This document shows positions 9,054 to 17,689 of a stretch of DNA of 64,000 bases, piece after piece. Below the pieces are notes generated by a model that worked only from the letters and a program-made list of their open reading frames with translations, ran no database searches and was not told the origin of the DNA. The stretch's first letter is position 1. Each line of letters opens with the position of its first letter. The DNA is from Maribellus luteus (GTDB lineage: Bacteria > Bacteroidota > Bacteroidia > Bacteroidales > Prolixibacteraceae), in the NCBI RefSeq assembly GCF_003576475.1, contig NZ_QWGR01000001.1, positions 62,001-126,000 on the forward strand, written 5' to 3'. Both the position numbers and the translations under genes were made by a program.

Positions 9054-9655
9054 AACAAAAGGTAGATGTTAGGTTTTCACTGACCGCCGAGGGATTTGGA
9101 CAGGAGTTATCTCCGGGGCTCGAAAGTATCCGTGAAGCTTTGGTAAATATGTTGATGCACACTGACTATTTCTCTCCAGCGTGTCCACGTGTCCGCATAT
9201 TTACGAATCATATTGAGTTTTATAATCCAGGTGGATTACCAAAGCCTTTTGAGGAATTAAAAGGGAAGGATATATCTTTGCCCCGTAACCCAATTATTGC
9301 CAAGCTGTTTCGAATGGTAAAACTGGCAGAGAACATTGGTTTTGGGTTTGATAAGATTGACGATAATTGGAAGGCTTATAATTCAACTATGCCGGATTAT
9401 CAAATAGAGTTTGATTCGGTTGTTGTTGATTTCAAGATGGAGGCTCAGGAAAGTGTCAGAGAAACGTCGGGGAAAACGTCGGGGAAAATTATAGAACTTA
9501 TTCAGGGCAACGAGAATATTTCTATCCCCGAAATGGCCGAAACGATTGGTGTATCAGAACGTTCGGTTGAAAGAAACATTGAAAATCTGAAGAAAAAAGG
9601 ATTATTGAAGCGTATTGGCCCGGCTAAAGGTGGCTATTGGCAGGTAATTGATTAG
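9020..9655 (+). pseudogene. AlbA_2/HATPase_c_4-type regulator, N-terminally deleted
   Basis: Reading in frame from about 9020, the sequence gives the C-terminal half of an ATP-binding regulator: a segment with LESIREALVNMLMHTDY, the GHKL-like IEFYNPGGLPKPFEEL block, then a winged-helix end (SIPEMAETIGVSERSVERNI). The homology continues upstream of the first possible start codon (TTG at 9140) and overlaps the tail of the recombinase remnant, so the AlbA_2 DNA-binding half and the true start are lost. A linker just before the winged helix has a duplicated 12-bp unit coding TSGK. Translation from 9140 of a stub cannot be excluded. Confidence 0.8.
9463..9486 (+). repeat. Two-copy 12-bp tandem repeat in the regulator remnant
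   Basis: AACGTCGGGGAA occurs twice in perfect tandem and encodes TSGK-TSGK in the linker before the winged helix. The same kind of four-codon repeat occurs at the same place in the intact paralogue at 10650-12047. Confidence 0.9.
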
Positions 9656-9666
9656 GAATTATAAGT

Positions 9667-10230
9667 ATGAACAAAGGGCAACTACAAAATGAAATATTGG
9701 CAATAATCAGAACTGTCTTCGATAATAAAAAGGCATTAGAGAAAATACATACATTTTTATTAACCGAGATTTATGAAGAGCCGAAACCTGAAGAAATTCC
9801 TTCGAAATATAAAAAGGCAGTTTCTGAAATTGCAGATGGATTATCGGCTGGTTTAATCTGTTTCTTTAATCCTGATACGCTTGAATTTGAAGATATCCCA
9901 AAAGATTTGGCTTACGACCCGGAAGAATTTGAAATGATGACAGGCGAAACCTTTGAAAGTGCAGGTTTGAAACATGATGAATGGAACAACTGTATAACAA
10001 TTGAACCAATGGAATCGCACGATTCATTCAAAATAATGGAATATTTTATTGATGAAGTAAGGGATACAAATTTTCAGGAAAAATTGATAAATGCCCTGAA
10101 CAGGAGGAAGCCATTTGCCAATTTTAAATACCTGGTTGAAAATTCGGATTACAGGCAAAAGTGGTTTGATTTCAAACAGGCGCGATATGAACTTTATGTT
10201 TGGGATGTTATCAAAACAGGTATAAGCTAA
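9667..10230 (+). CDS. UPF0158-family protein
   Basis: The 187-residue acidic soluble protein matches UPF0158, whose hallmark C-terminal region is visible as LINALNRRKPFANFK followed by WFDFKQARYELYVWD. The function of the family is not established. It starts 11 bases after the regulator remnant and is read in the same direction as its neighbours in a mobile-element scar, so it may be cargo. No signal peptide or membrane segment is seen. Confidence 0.7.
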   Translation: MNKGQLQNEILAIIRTVFDNKKALEKIHTFLLTEIYEEPKPEEIPSKYKKAVSEIADGLSAGLICFFNPDTLEFEDIPKDLAYDPEEFEMMTGETFESAGLKHDEWNNCITIEPMESHDSFKIMEYFIDEVRDTNFQEKLINALNRRKPFANFKYLVENSDYRQKWFDFKQARYELYVWDVIKTGIS

Positions 10231-10289
10231 ACGTAAATCATCAATGATATTTTAAGCCTATTTTTGTATAATGTTTATATAAAGAAGCT

Positions 10290-10640
10290 ATGTTTGATAC
10301 TGTAAATAGAGATGTATTAATTCTTTTCCCGAAACAACCATTATTTGATTGGGTAAATTATATTTTTCCCGACGACAAATTAAAATGTCCGAAACCAATG
10401 GCACATGATGCGGGTGATGTTTTCCTGATTCCTGAATTCACCCACCCTGATGATGCCATTGAATATTTAAAGGAGAATTTTATTGAATTCTTTGAGCAAG
10501 AGCTATTCGATTGGACAACAGATGAAAACCTATGGCCTGAAAAGCTAACATGGGAGTTATTTGAAACCTGGTTTCATTATAGCATTCAGTCGGTGGTTAT
10601 GGATATTCTTGATGAAGAAATTGAAAAGAAAGATTTTTAA
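10290..10640 (+). CDS. Hypothetical acidic protein
   Basis: I do not recognise this 116-residue protein. It is rich in Asp, Glu and Trp/Phe, has no signal or membrane segment, and has well-formed codons in line with its neighbours. It lies 59 bases after the UPF0158 gene and 9 bases before the AlbA_2 regulator, so it is probably cotranscribed with the latter. An anti-restriction or regulator-partner role is possible, but nothing in the sequence shows it. Confidence 0.6.
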   Translation: MFDTVNRDVLILFPKQPLFDWVNYIFPDDKLKCPKPMAHDAGDVFLIPEFTHPDDAIEYLKENFIEFFEQELFDWTTDENLWPEKLTWELFETWFHYSIQSVVMDILDEEIEKKDF

Positions 10641-10649
10641 AATTGTAAT

Positions 10650-12047
10650 ATGCCCGAAAAACAAAACATAGAATATAAACAAAGTTGGCATGACGATTAC
10701 CTAAAATGGGTTTGCGGATTTGCCAATGCTGTAGGTGGTAAAATATACATTGGGAAAGACGATGATGGGAATATTATTCATCTGGAGAATTACAGAAAGT
10801 TGATGGAGAGTATTCCGCAAAAAATACGAAATACCTTGGGCATAACCTGTGATGTTAATTTGCAGGAAGATGAAGATAAGAAATATATTGAAATCATTGT
10901 GAATCCCTATTCGGTTCCAGTGTCGATAAGAGGAAGGTACTATTATCGTTCGGGCAGTACAAAAACCGAACTTACCGGAATTGAGTTAAATGAGTTTTTG
11001 CTGAAAAAGGCAGGGAAAACCTGGGACGATGTTATTGAAGAACGTGCCACCATTGATGATATTGACGCAAATAGTATTGCAAAATATATTGAAGATGCAA
11101 AAGATGGCGACCGTCTACCGGATGTTGAAGGTTTATCAATATTGCAATTTCTTGAAAAGTTACGTTTAGTTGAGAATAATAAAATAAAGCGTTCGGCTAT
11201 TGTAATGTTTGGGAAAGACCCCGGTAGATTTTATCCTGGTATATCGGTAAGAATAGGACGTTTTGTAAATGACGATGCTGATTTACGGTTTCACGATGTA
11301 CTTGAAGGAAATATTGTTTACCTGCTTAAAGAAGTAATTAAGCAACTGGGTTATAAATATCTTGTAAAACAAATAGAGTTTAGAGGAATACTGCGAATAG
11401 AAAAGGGTGAGTATCCGCTTGAGGCATTACGAGAAATGTTGTTAAATGCTCTTGTTCACAGAACATATATCGGAGTTCATGTTCAAATCAGAGTTTATAA
11501 TGACAAAATTATGATTTGGAACGAAGGTGGTTTGCCTTACGATATGGATATTGAGATGCTAAAAGGCGTTCATACTTCGTACCCTCGCAATCGGTTAATT
11601 GCCGATGCTTGTTTTAAAGCAGGATATATCGATACCTGGGGAAGAGGAACCTTAAAGATTATTAATTCTTGTAAAAAAGCAGGTTTGCCTACACCCGAAA
11701 TTATTGAAACAGCAGGAGGCATACAGGTAACTTTGTTTAAGGTCGGTAGTGATGAAGAACTACATACCCCGCAAGTCACCGAACAAGTCACCGAACAAGT
11801 CACCGAACAAGTCACCGAACAAGTTAAAAAACTACTTCAATGTATTGAAGAAGAAGAATACTCCAATGCTGAGTTAATGAATCAACTTGGGGTAAAACAT
11901 CGACCAACTTTTTTGTATAATTACTTGCAAAAAGCTCTGGATTTAAAGCTTATAGAAATGACAATACCCGATAAACCTAAGAGTAGCAAGCAAAAGTATA
12001 GATTAACTGAGAAGGGTAGACAGATTAAAGAATCGTGGAGAAAATAG
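10650..12047 (+). CDS. AlbA_2 / HATPase_c_4 domain transcriptional regulator
   Basis: The 465-residue protein has an N-terminal AlbA_2 (schlafen-like) domain (EYKQSWHDDYLKWVCGFANA, residues 7-26, then GGKIYIGKDDDG), a middle GHKL-type ATP-binding block (LREMLLNALVHRTY, IMIWNEGGLPYD) and a C-terminal winged helix. The linker before the winged helix contains four perfect 12-bp repeats encoding QVTE. This family is common on mobile elements and at their edges. The regulated genes are unknown. It is a full-length relative of the remnant at 9020-9655, which argues for two acquisitions or a duplication in this scar. Confidence 0.85.
   Translation: MPEKQNIEYKQSWHDDYLKWVCGFANAVGGKIYIGKDDDGNIIHLENYRKLMESIPQKIRNTLGITCDVNLQEDEDKKYIEIIVNPYSVPVSIRGRYYYRSGSTKTELTGIELNEFLLKKAGKTWDDVIEERATIDDIDANSIAKYIEDAKDGDRLPDVEGLSILQFLEKLRLVENNKIKRSAIVMFGKDPGRFYPGISVRIGRFVNDDADLRFHDVLEGNIVYLLKEVIKQLGYKYLVKQIEFRGILRIEKGEYPLEALREMLLNALVHRTYIGVHVQIRVYNDKIMIWNEGGLPYDMDIEMLKGVHTSYPRNRLIADACFKAGYIDTWGRGTLKIINSCKKAGLPTPEIIETAGGIQVTLFKVGSDEELHTPQVTEQVTEQVTEQVTEQVKKLLQCIEEEEYSNAELMNQLGVKHRPTFLYNYLQKALDLKLIEMTIPDKPKSSKQKYRLTEKGRQIKESWRK
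11772..11819 (+). repeat. Four-copy 12-bp tandem repeat (QVTE) in the AlbA_2 regulator
   Basis: CAAGTCACCGAA is repeated four times without a mismatch, followed by a partial fifth unit (CAAGT). The unit is a multiple of three, so copy-number change would lengthen or shorten the linker without shifting the frame. Confidence 0.95.
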
Positions 12048-12264
12048 TTGGATAGCTTGTGAACAATGGAAATGAGATTTTAATAGTAAAAATGTGCTTA
12101 TTTGTACCATATTTGTACGCAAAAATCCTAAAATACTGAAAATCATTGGCTGTTAACTTTGAAGAAGTAAAATAGGGGACGATTATTAAATCGAAGCTAT
12201 TTCTGATAACAAGTCCCCGATAAGGGACCGAAGCTAAGCTGTCACTATTCATTATTAAATAAAA

Positions 12265-12287
12265 AAGGCTGGTTTTTACCAGCCTTT
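12265..12287. terminator. Bidirectional intrinsic terminator
   Basis: A perfect 9-bp stem, AAGGCTGGT with ACCAGCCTT, has A-rich sequence before it and TTTTCTTTTC after it. It lies between the rightward regulator (end 12047) and the leftward beta-lactamase-fold gene (end 12392), so it can serve both. The remaining intergenic sequence of 12048-12391 shows nothing else I can name. Confidence 0.8.
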
Positions 12288-12391
12288 TCTTTTCTCTATT
12301 ATACAAACAGTTCTGTTTGGGAATTACGACTTTTGCCGAAAAGCAGAATCGTTTTATTTGGTTCTACCTCGTAATTTTCTTTCATTCAAGT

Positions 12392-13429
12392 TTAATGCAT
12401 CTCCCCATTTTTCCACCTTAAAGTCTCTCCCCAAAATGGAAGAATGGTATTGTTGCATTTCACGTTAGGCAAATGCTCAAGGGTTTTGGTTATCGAAGCC
12501 TGACCACGCGGGTAAGGGTCATGTCTTAATTCGATCAGATGCGACAACACAGCGCAATCCGGGATTACTTGCCCTTCACCTGCTCCCAGAATATTATTTT
12601 CCCGGGGTGCTCCCCACCTCATAACTAACATGCTAACAGCACCCTCAACATTTGTAAAATGGTTTGGATTGAACCCTGAGTCTCCACAGTGAAGCATCGA
12701 GAAATTCCCTGAATCTTCTCCTCCCTCGATTCGGAAAACAGTAACAAAGTCAGGAAAATCCGGATTGGCAAGGTGATCAGAAATATCAGTTCGGATAGAG
12801 AAATTACCGATTCTATAAGTTGTAGGTGTCGTTGAAACATATTCTCTACTTCCTTTGTGGAAATTTGACAACACCGGCTTCCCATTCATATTCATTGCCT
12901 CAATCAGTTTGTTGTTATAGTGATCTCCATGGTTGTGGGTAATACAGAGAAAATCCAGATAGGGTTCCAATTTCTCCGCCAGGCGATGATCAATATCAAT
13001 ACCAAAACAACCGGAAGGTGTTTTCACCACAAACCCCATATTATACAGCATCCAGACCGATGTATTCCCATAGTTAACCTTTGTGTTCTTTACTTCGTCA
13101 AGCACTTTGTCAAAAGCCTCCCGGTAAAAATATAACATGGGAATTGTGTCTTCCATACTGACGGCTTCATCTTCAGGTTTATTCAGATATTCTTTGAAAG
13201 TGGTTTTCTCCAGATTATCAGAATAAACTTCAAATTTATCCCACAGCTCTAATCTTTCCGCGTCGAGCAAAAACGGAGATGTTTTTCTGAATTGAGTCAT
13301 TACCTGTGCTGCTTCCTGAACGGCTTCACTTAGCTTGTCATCGTTATCATTCTCGTTAAAAGCACCATCCTGACAAGAAACAACAACACTAATAAAGAGC
13401 ACGAACATAGTTATACCTGTCTTTCTCAT
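12392..13429 (-). CDS. Metallo-beta-lactamase-fold lipoprotein hydrolase
   Basis: The 345-residue product has a lipoprotein signal ending VVSC (Cys19) and a metallo-beta-lactamase fold with the HNHGDH motif at residues 165-170, supplying the zinc ligands. Further ligand candidates are LHCGDSGF and LSHLIELRHD. It resembles the UlaG-like branch of metal-dependent hydrolases rather than antibiotic-degrading enzymes. It is the last gene of PUL 1, separated from the lipoproteins by an intercistronic hairpin. I infer hydrolysis of an ester or lactone at the outer membrane surface or in the periplasm; the substrate is unknown. Confidence 0.75.
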   Translation of the reverse strand: MRKTGITMFVLFISVVVSCQDGAFNENDNDDKLSEAVQEAAQVMTQFRKTSPFLLDAERLELWDKFEVYSDNLEKTTFKEYLNKPEDEAVSMEDTIPMLYFYREAFDKVLDEVKNTKVNYGNTSVWMLYNMGFVVKTPSGCFGIDIDHRLAEKLEPYLDFLCITHNHGDHYNNKLIEAMNMNGKPVLSNFHKGSREYVSTTPTTYRIGNFSIRTDISDHLANPDFPDFVTVFRIEGGEDSGNFSMLHCGDSGFNPNHFTNVEGAVSMLVMRWGAPRENNILGAGEGQVIPDCAVLSHLIELRHDPYPRGQASITKTLEHLPNVKCNNTILPFWGETLRWKNGEMH

Positions 13430-13479
13430 ATTAGTACACTTAAAATAAATACAGTTATTATTCTGCTATGAATGACTGG

Positions 13480-13530
13480 CCCTTCCACAAATCCATTTCC
13501 CAAACATTGGCAAACAGATTTGCGGAAGGG
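13480..13530. repeat. Intercistronic inverted repeat in PUL 1
   Basis: CCCTTCCACAAATC at 13480-13493 pairs with GATTTGCGGAAGGG at 13517-13530 with a single A-C mismatch and a 23-base loop. No T-tract follows on the minus strand, so it is more likely an mRNA processing or stability element than a plain terminator between the DUF4998 gene and the hydrolase gene. Confidence 0.7.
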
Positions 13531-13538
13531 ACTCAATG

Positions 13539-14237
13539 TTAGTTCGGAGGAATTATTGTCTCCAAATAGTTCACTACTTCAAGTGTATCGATATCTGTTT
13601 CGGAGATAAGATATCTCGTTTTAGTCCGTACTACACCCCCGGCTTTAGCATCGGTTAGAGGATAATGACTATCGGGAACAAAAATCTCATCCGTAAATTC
13701 TCCACTGTTTTGCTCATAACTTAGCAAGTTTCCAACTGCCCCTATTTTTTGTTCAAAAATAATTTCATTGTCAGATGAAAATTGAACCTGAGCATTTATC
13801 AAAGTAGAGATATAACTGGGGCCATAAATGTAGGCTCTTTCAGTCGTTTTTAATGATCTGTTACCAAACACGTCTACATTTTGAGCCGTTATCTCCAGGT
13901 TTCCCTCAATACCTTCGTCCGGCGTGAAATCGACAACGGTATAATAACAGCTCGAATCGTTGTCAAAATTATTCTCGAGGTACTCAACTTTCACAGAATC
14001 CTTTAATCCCTGGGAGATGTTCCAACTCAAAATACAATAGGAACGGTTTACATCTTCTTCAGGGTAAATATTTACTCTCATTCGGGAATATCCTGCCTGA
14101 GTGTTTAATTCATTTACTTTTGCTGCATAAATGATTGGTCCATCTTTTATATATTGATTCAATAAGTCATTTGCATCATCACAACTCACATAAAAAATGA
14201 ACAATAAGATTGTGATTTTGAATATGTATCTTTTCAT
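13539..14237 (-). CDS. DUF4998-type surface lipoprotein
   Basis: The start at 14237 (MKRYIFKITILL) gives a clean lipoprotein signal with FYVSC at Cys19; an ATG nine bases earlier is also possible. The mature part begins GPIIYAAKVNEL and is beta-rich, as in DUF4998 lipoproteins that accompany SusC/SusD pairs. It lies 20-30 bases after the DUF4959/DUF5000-type gene. I infer an outer-membrane surface glycan-binding role, as usual for this position in a PUL; the ligand is unknown. Confidence 0.65.
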   Translation of the reverse strand: MKRYIFKITILLFIFYVSCDDANDLLNQYIKDGPIIYAAKVNELNTQAGYSRMRVNIYPEEDVNRSYCILSWNISQGLKDSVKVEYLENNFDNDSSCYYTVVDFTPDEGIEGNLEITAQNVDVFGNRSLKTTERAYIYGPSYISTLINAQVQFSSDNEIIFEQKIGAVGNLLSYEQNSGEFTDEIFVPDSHYPLTDAKAGGVVRTKTRYLISETDIDTLEVVNYLETIIPPN

Positions 14238-14266
14238 CGTTCTCATTTTAATCTGATATAATCTTT

Positions 14267-15622
14267 TTAATAATACTGTTGAATATCTCCAAACATTTCG
14301 AACTCATTTATGGTGTAGTAAGAAATGACTGGATTATAGGATTCCATTAACTGAAGACGCATGTACCTGAACGTCGCTGTTGTCTGTGCCTCAGGATTCA
14401 CATTGTCTTCGCTTATAGTATATTCCTGATTGTAATTGAAATATTCAATTTCTTCGGCCGTCAAATTGTCCCTGCTAACCGGTTCTTTTCCAACATACTC
14501 TCCAATCAATGTCCAGGTTTCCGGGAACTTAGCCCATTTCTCAGTATTGGCATCGTTGGTACCCCAAATGCGGAAACGTTTCACACTTGATCTGTTATAG
14601 GTATAACTGCTACTCGGCCTGGGATATATTTTTACCCTGCTTAATCGTACTTCCATGTGCAAATCAAAAGTCGCGTAAGCATTTTGCTCGAGCTCTTGCT
14701 TCGATTTATCCGGATCTGTCAGATTTCTTACAAATTTATATACATAATAATCATTTGCAGTTATCACGCCATTGAACATTTTATGAGGGCCAAAGTTTGA
14801 ACCATGACAATTTCCATCATTTTGTATTCCTGTGGCAGGGTTTATAGCATATGTATCATAATCCCGGCTTCCCCCGTAATAAGTAGGATTAAAATACGTA
14901 ACTGGTTCTACGAGGTTGAAATCGATTAATTCTTCTTTAAAAGGAGTAAAAGAGCCAATTAATGTGTCTGTCTTATTTTTCCATTTGTCTGACACATAAA
15001 ATCCAAAGTCCTGTTTTATAGCAGCGTATGGACGAATATAGGCAAAGGTGTTGGTGGAGTCACGGGAATAGATCACTTGCTTTAGATCTTCTTCAAGCGA
15101 AACGATACCTTTTTGCAATGTATCTGCCGTTAAAACATGAATAACAAATGGATTCCCTTGCGGATTTTCCCACTCAACTTTTATCCCGCCAAAGGCTGGT
15201 TCAATTTTCATTGTCTGAAGTGCAAGCTCTACCGGAGAGATTAGTGGTGCTGCTTTCACCACAGTTGTTTCAGATTGATTTCCGCTATTATCAATACAAG
15301 CTAATTCAACAGTCCTTTCACTTGTGCCTATAAAACCCTCCACCAAAATAAAAGAGCTATACCTGGAAACTTTAAACTCCATTTTTTCACCTTGTTTGTT
15401 GATGTAACTTGCAACAACCTGCGAGATGTCTGGATTTCCCTTGGGAAGTGTAAAATGAATCTCCAATGCACCCGATTTCGGCACCACTTCTTTTATTGTG
15501 ATTTTTTCAGGTTTAACCGAACTGGTCTTTACTTGCTCTATCCCCATATATGAGTCCGTACAAGTGATCATCAGCAAAGTGCTGATAATTAGAATAAGTA
15601 ATGAACTTATATTTTTTCTCAT
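14267..15622 (-). CDS. DUF4959/DUF5126/DUF5000-type surface lipoprotein
   Basis: The start at 15622 (MRKNISSLLILI) gives a lipoprotein signal ending MITC at Cys21; the in-frame ATG 11 codons earlier would place an unusual charged stretch before it. The protein shows two fibronectin-like beta-sandwich modules (about 30-230) and a C-terminal discoidin-like DUF5000 module (RVKIYPRPSSS, then RLQLMESYNPVISYYTINEF). This architecture is typical of PUL surface glycan-binding proteins encoded directly after susD. Carbohydrate binding is inferred from family and position. Confidence 0.75.
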   Translation of the reverse strand: MRKNISSLLILIISTLLMITCTDSYMGIEQVKTSSVKPEKITIKEVVPKSGALEIHFTLPKGNPDISQVVASYINKQGEKMEFKVSRYSSFILVEGFIGTSERTVELACIDNSGNQSETTVVKAAPLISPVELALQTMKIEPAFGGIKVEWENPQGNPFVIHVLTADTLQKGIVSLEEDLKQVIYSRDSTNTFAYIRPYAAIKQDFGFYVSDKWKNKTDTLIGSFTPFKEELIDFNLVEPVTYFNPTYYGGSRDYDTYAINPATGIQNDGNCHGSNFGPHKMFNGVITANDYYVYKFVRNLTDPDKSKQELEQNAYATFDLHMEVRLSRVKIYPRPSSSYTYNRSSVKRFRIWGTNDANTEKWAKFPETWTLIGEYVGKEPVSRDNLTAEEIEYFNYNQEYTISEDNVNPEAQTTATFRYMRLQLMESYNPVISYYTINEFEMFGDIQQYY

Positions 15623-15656
15623 TTTGTAATTTTTTTTGTGTGTACCCATATTCATT

Positions 15657-17672
15657 TTACCAACCCGGGTTTTGAACCAGATTGGGGTTTTGCAACAATG
15701 AATTTGTCCTGATCGGCATTAGATAATCCTTCATAGAGAATCGGGGGACCAATAAAACCCTTATGTTGTAAAAGTCTTTCTTGTTTTCCCCATATTGGTT
15801 CCATCCTAAAATTGGTTTGTTGAACATATCTTCGGCCATTAACCACCTTCTTACATCATAATAAAAATGTCCTTCAAATGCCAATTCATTTATACGTTCC
15901 TGCCGGATAATATCCCTTAACCCACTGATATCATTGGGCTTCGTTTTATAACCGCTTTTCGCATACTTATTCCAACTGTCAACTACACCTTCCATGCCTA
16001 CTCTTGCCCGTATCAGATCCAGATAATAGTAAGCATTGTTGCCTTGTGAATCGGTTTTAGAAGGACCTCCAACCTCATTCAGACATTCGGCCAATAGCAA
16101 ATACATATCCGCCAGCCTGATTATTGGGAAAGAGTAATCCTCCCTAATCAAAGTAACCCTGGTTTCAGTATAGGTTGTTCTCAGGTGACTTAATTTTTTT
16201 GCCAGGTAACCGGCATAAGGGTAACCTCCATATGTTTCTGAATGCTTCATTCCACTGCCATAGTGTCTCAACATATTGGGGAATGACGCCTCTGTTAAGC
16301 TCTTTTCTCTTCCTTCCCAAATGCCCCCATCAAAGCCTACAGAAGCATAAAAACGTAATGAGCGGTTAAAATGCAGAATCGCAGTCTCCTGACCATCCTT
16401 GATAAAATATTTGCTGTGCCCTACGTCCGGAAGTTGAGTGTTGTAACGATTTTGGTACCACCCATTGCTTTCCCATTCAGCATCCTCGTCAATGGGAATG
16501 CCGTTTGACGAATAAAATTCTTCCACAATATTTAAAGTCGGTCCGTGGCGTTGTCCGATATCGTTTCCAGCTGTTCCATTTATATTGAACCATTCATCAT
16601 TGCTTAACATGGTGCTCCATCTTTGCAACAGAGTAGTACTCTCATTCACTGCCCAGATCACTTCAGGATTCCACGATTCAGTAACAGCTTGTCTAAGACT
16701 TACCATTGCCTTTGTGGTATCACTGATATTTGTCATATTAATACCTCTTATCGCATTGTTTCCACCATCATTCGTGATTAAAATAACTGCCCCATCATCT
16801 TCAGCAGAACGACAGGCTTCATCACAGGCAGCCAATGCTCTTTCCCATCTCTCGTTACTATCTCCAAGCGGAAATAGTTCCACGCCCCTTTTATCTGCAT
16901 AGCCGGAGTAGTAGTTGTTATTGTTGAAAATAGGACTGGCTGCCAATACCAACGTTTTTGCTTTAATTGACAAAGCAATGGTTTTTGTGAATCTTCCAAA
17001 TTCACTAACAACATCCAGTTCGTTCATATACGGAAGGTCCACAATGGCTTCATCCAATGTGTTCACGATATAGTCAACCACCTCATCCACGGGAGCACGG
17101 TGCACATTTACTTTGTCTCCTTTCTCCGAAATAGGGATTGCATAATCAACAATTGGAATTGGTCCGTATAGTTGAAATAAATAAAAATGCAGATACGCCT
17201 TAATTGCCTTTGCTTCAGCAATCCATCTGGTCCTGAGCTCCTCTTCTAGATCTCGTGGGCCACCATTTTCCATTAAGATTTGCTCTAAAAATACATTGCA
17301 ATGCCTGATTCCTTCCCACAAACTCTCAGGAGCTCCATTATACCCATCCCAAAAGTTCATTAAAGGATTGGTTGTATTATTCCCTCGGAGAAAAGCCATC
17401 ATAGGCGCAGGAGGTCCGGCTGACAAACCACCTCCGGTATTTCTTTCTGAATAGAGAATATCTCCTCCCCCCGAAATACCCAACGTACTCGTGGGTGATA
17501 CGTAATTTGGCAGACTTTTATAGCAAGTAAACAGGTATTTTTCTGAATTATATTTGTCTTTAAAAGCATCTTCCAGTTCTGCTTTGTCATCCGGCAAAAT
17601 ATCCAGAAAACTATTACAGCCAAACAAAGCAAACAGAACAATAAATGCCAGACGATTATATATTTTTCTCAT
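15657..17672 (-). CDS. SusD/RagB-family nutrient-binding lipoprotein
   Basis: The 671-residue lipoprotein (ALFGC, Cys19) has the SusD N-terminal start FLDILPDDKAELEDAFK and the conserved C-terminal RWLMAEDMFNKP followed by a NPNLVQNPGW end, which is the usual SusD terminus. It forms the lid of the SusC channel at the outer membrane. It lies 17 bases after susC on the minus strand. At 671 residues it is longer than the roughly 500-600 of many family members. Confidence 0.93.
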   Translation of the reverse strand: MRKIYNRLAFIVLFALFGCNSFLDILPDDKAELEDAFKDKYNSEKYLFTCYKSLPNYVSPTSTLGISGGGDILYSERNTGGGLSAGPPAPMMAFLRGNNTTNPLMNFWDGYNGAPESLWEGIRHCNVFLEQILMENGGPRDLEEELRTRWIAEAKAIKAYLHFYLFQLYGPIPIVDYAIPISEKGDKVNVHRAPVDEVVDYIVNTLDEAIVDLPYMNELDVVSEFGRFTKTIALSIKAKTLVLAASPIFNNNNYYSGYADKRGVELFPLGDSNERWERALAACDEACRSAEDDGAVILITNDGGNNAIRGINMTNISDTTKAMVSLRQAVTESWNPEVIWAVNESTTLLQRWSTMLSNDEWFNINGTAGNDIGQRHGPTLNIVEEFYSSNGIPIDEDAEWESNGWYQNRYNTQLPDVGHSKYFIKDGQETAILHFNRSLRFYASVGFDGGIWEGREKSLTEASFPNMLRHYGSGMKHSETYGGYPYAGYLAKKLSHLRTTYTETRVTLIREDYSFPIIRLADMYLLLAECLNEVGGPSKTDSQGNNAYYYLDLIRARVGMEGVVDSWNKYAKSGYKTKPNDISGLRDIIRQERINELAFEGHFYYDVRRWLMAEDMFNKPILGWNQYGENKKDFYNIRVLLVPRFSMKDYLMPIRTNSLLQNPNLVQNPGW

Positions 17673-17689
17673 AATATTTGTTTTTATGA

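Noticed and set aside
9140-9655. An independent gene starting at 9140
   Set aside because: Homology to the regulator family continues in frame upstream to about 9020, so the TTG at 9140 is just an internal codon of a truncated gene.
11570-11815. A minus-strand frame with repeated TCSV residues
   Set aside because: It is only the reverse reading of the 12-bp repeat inside the AlbA_2 regulator.
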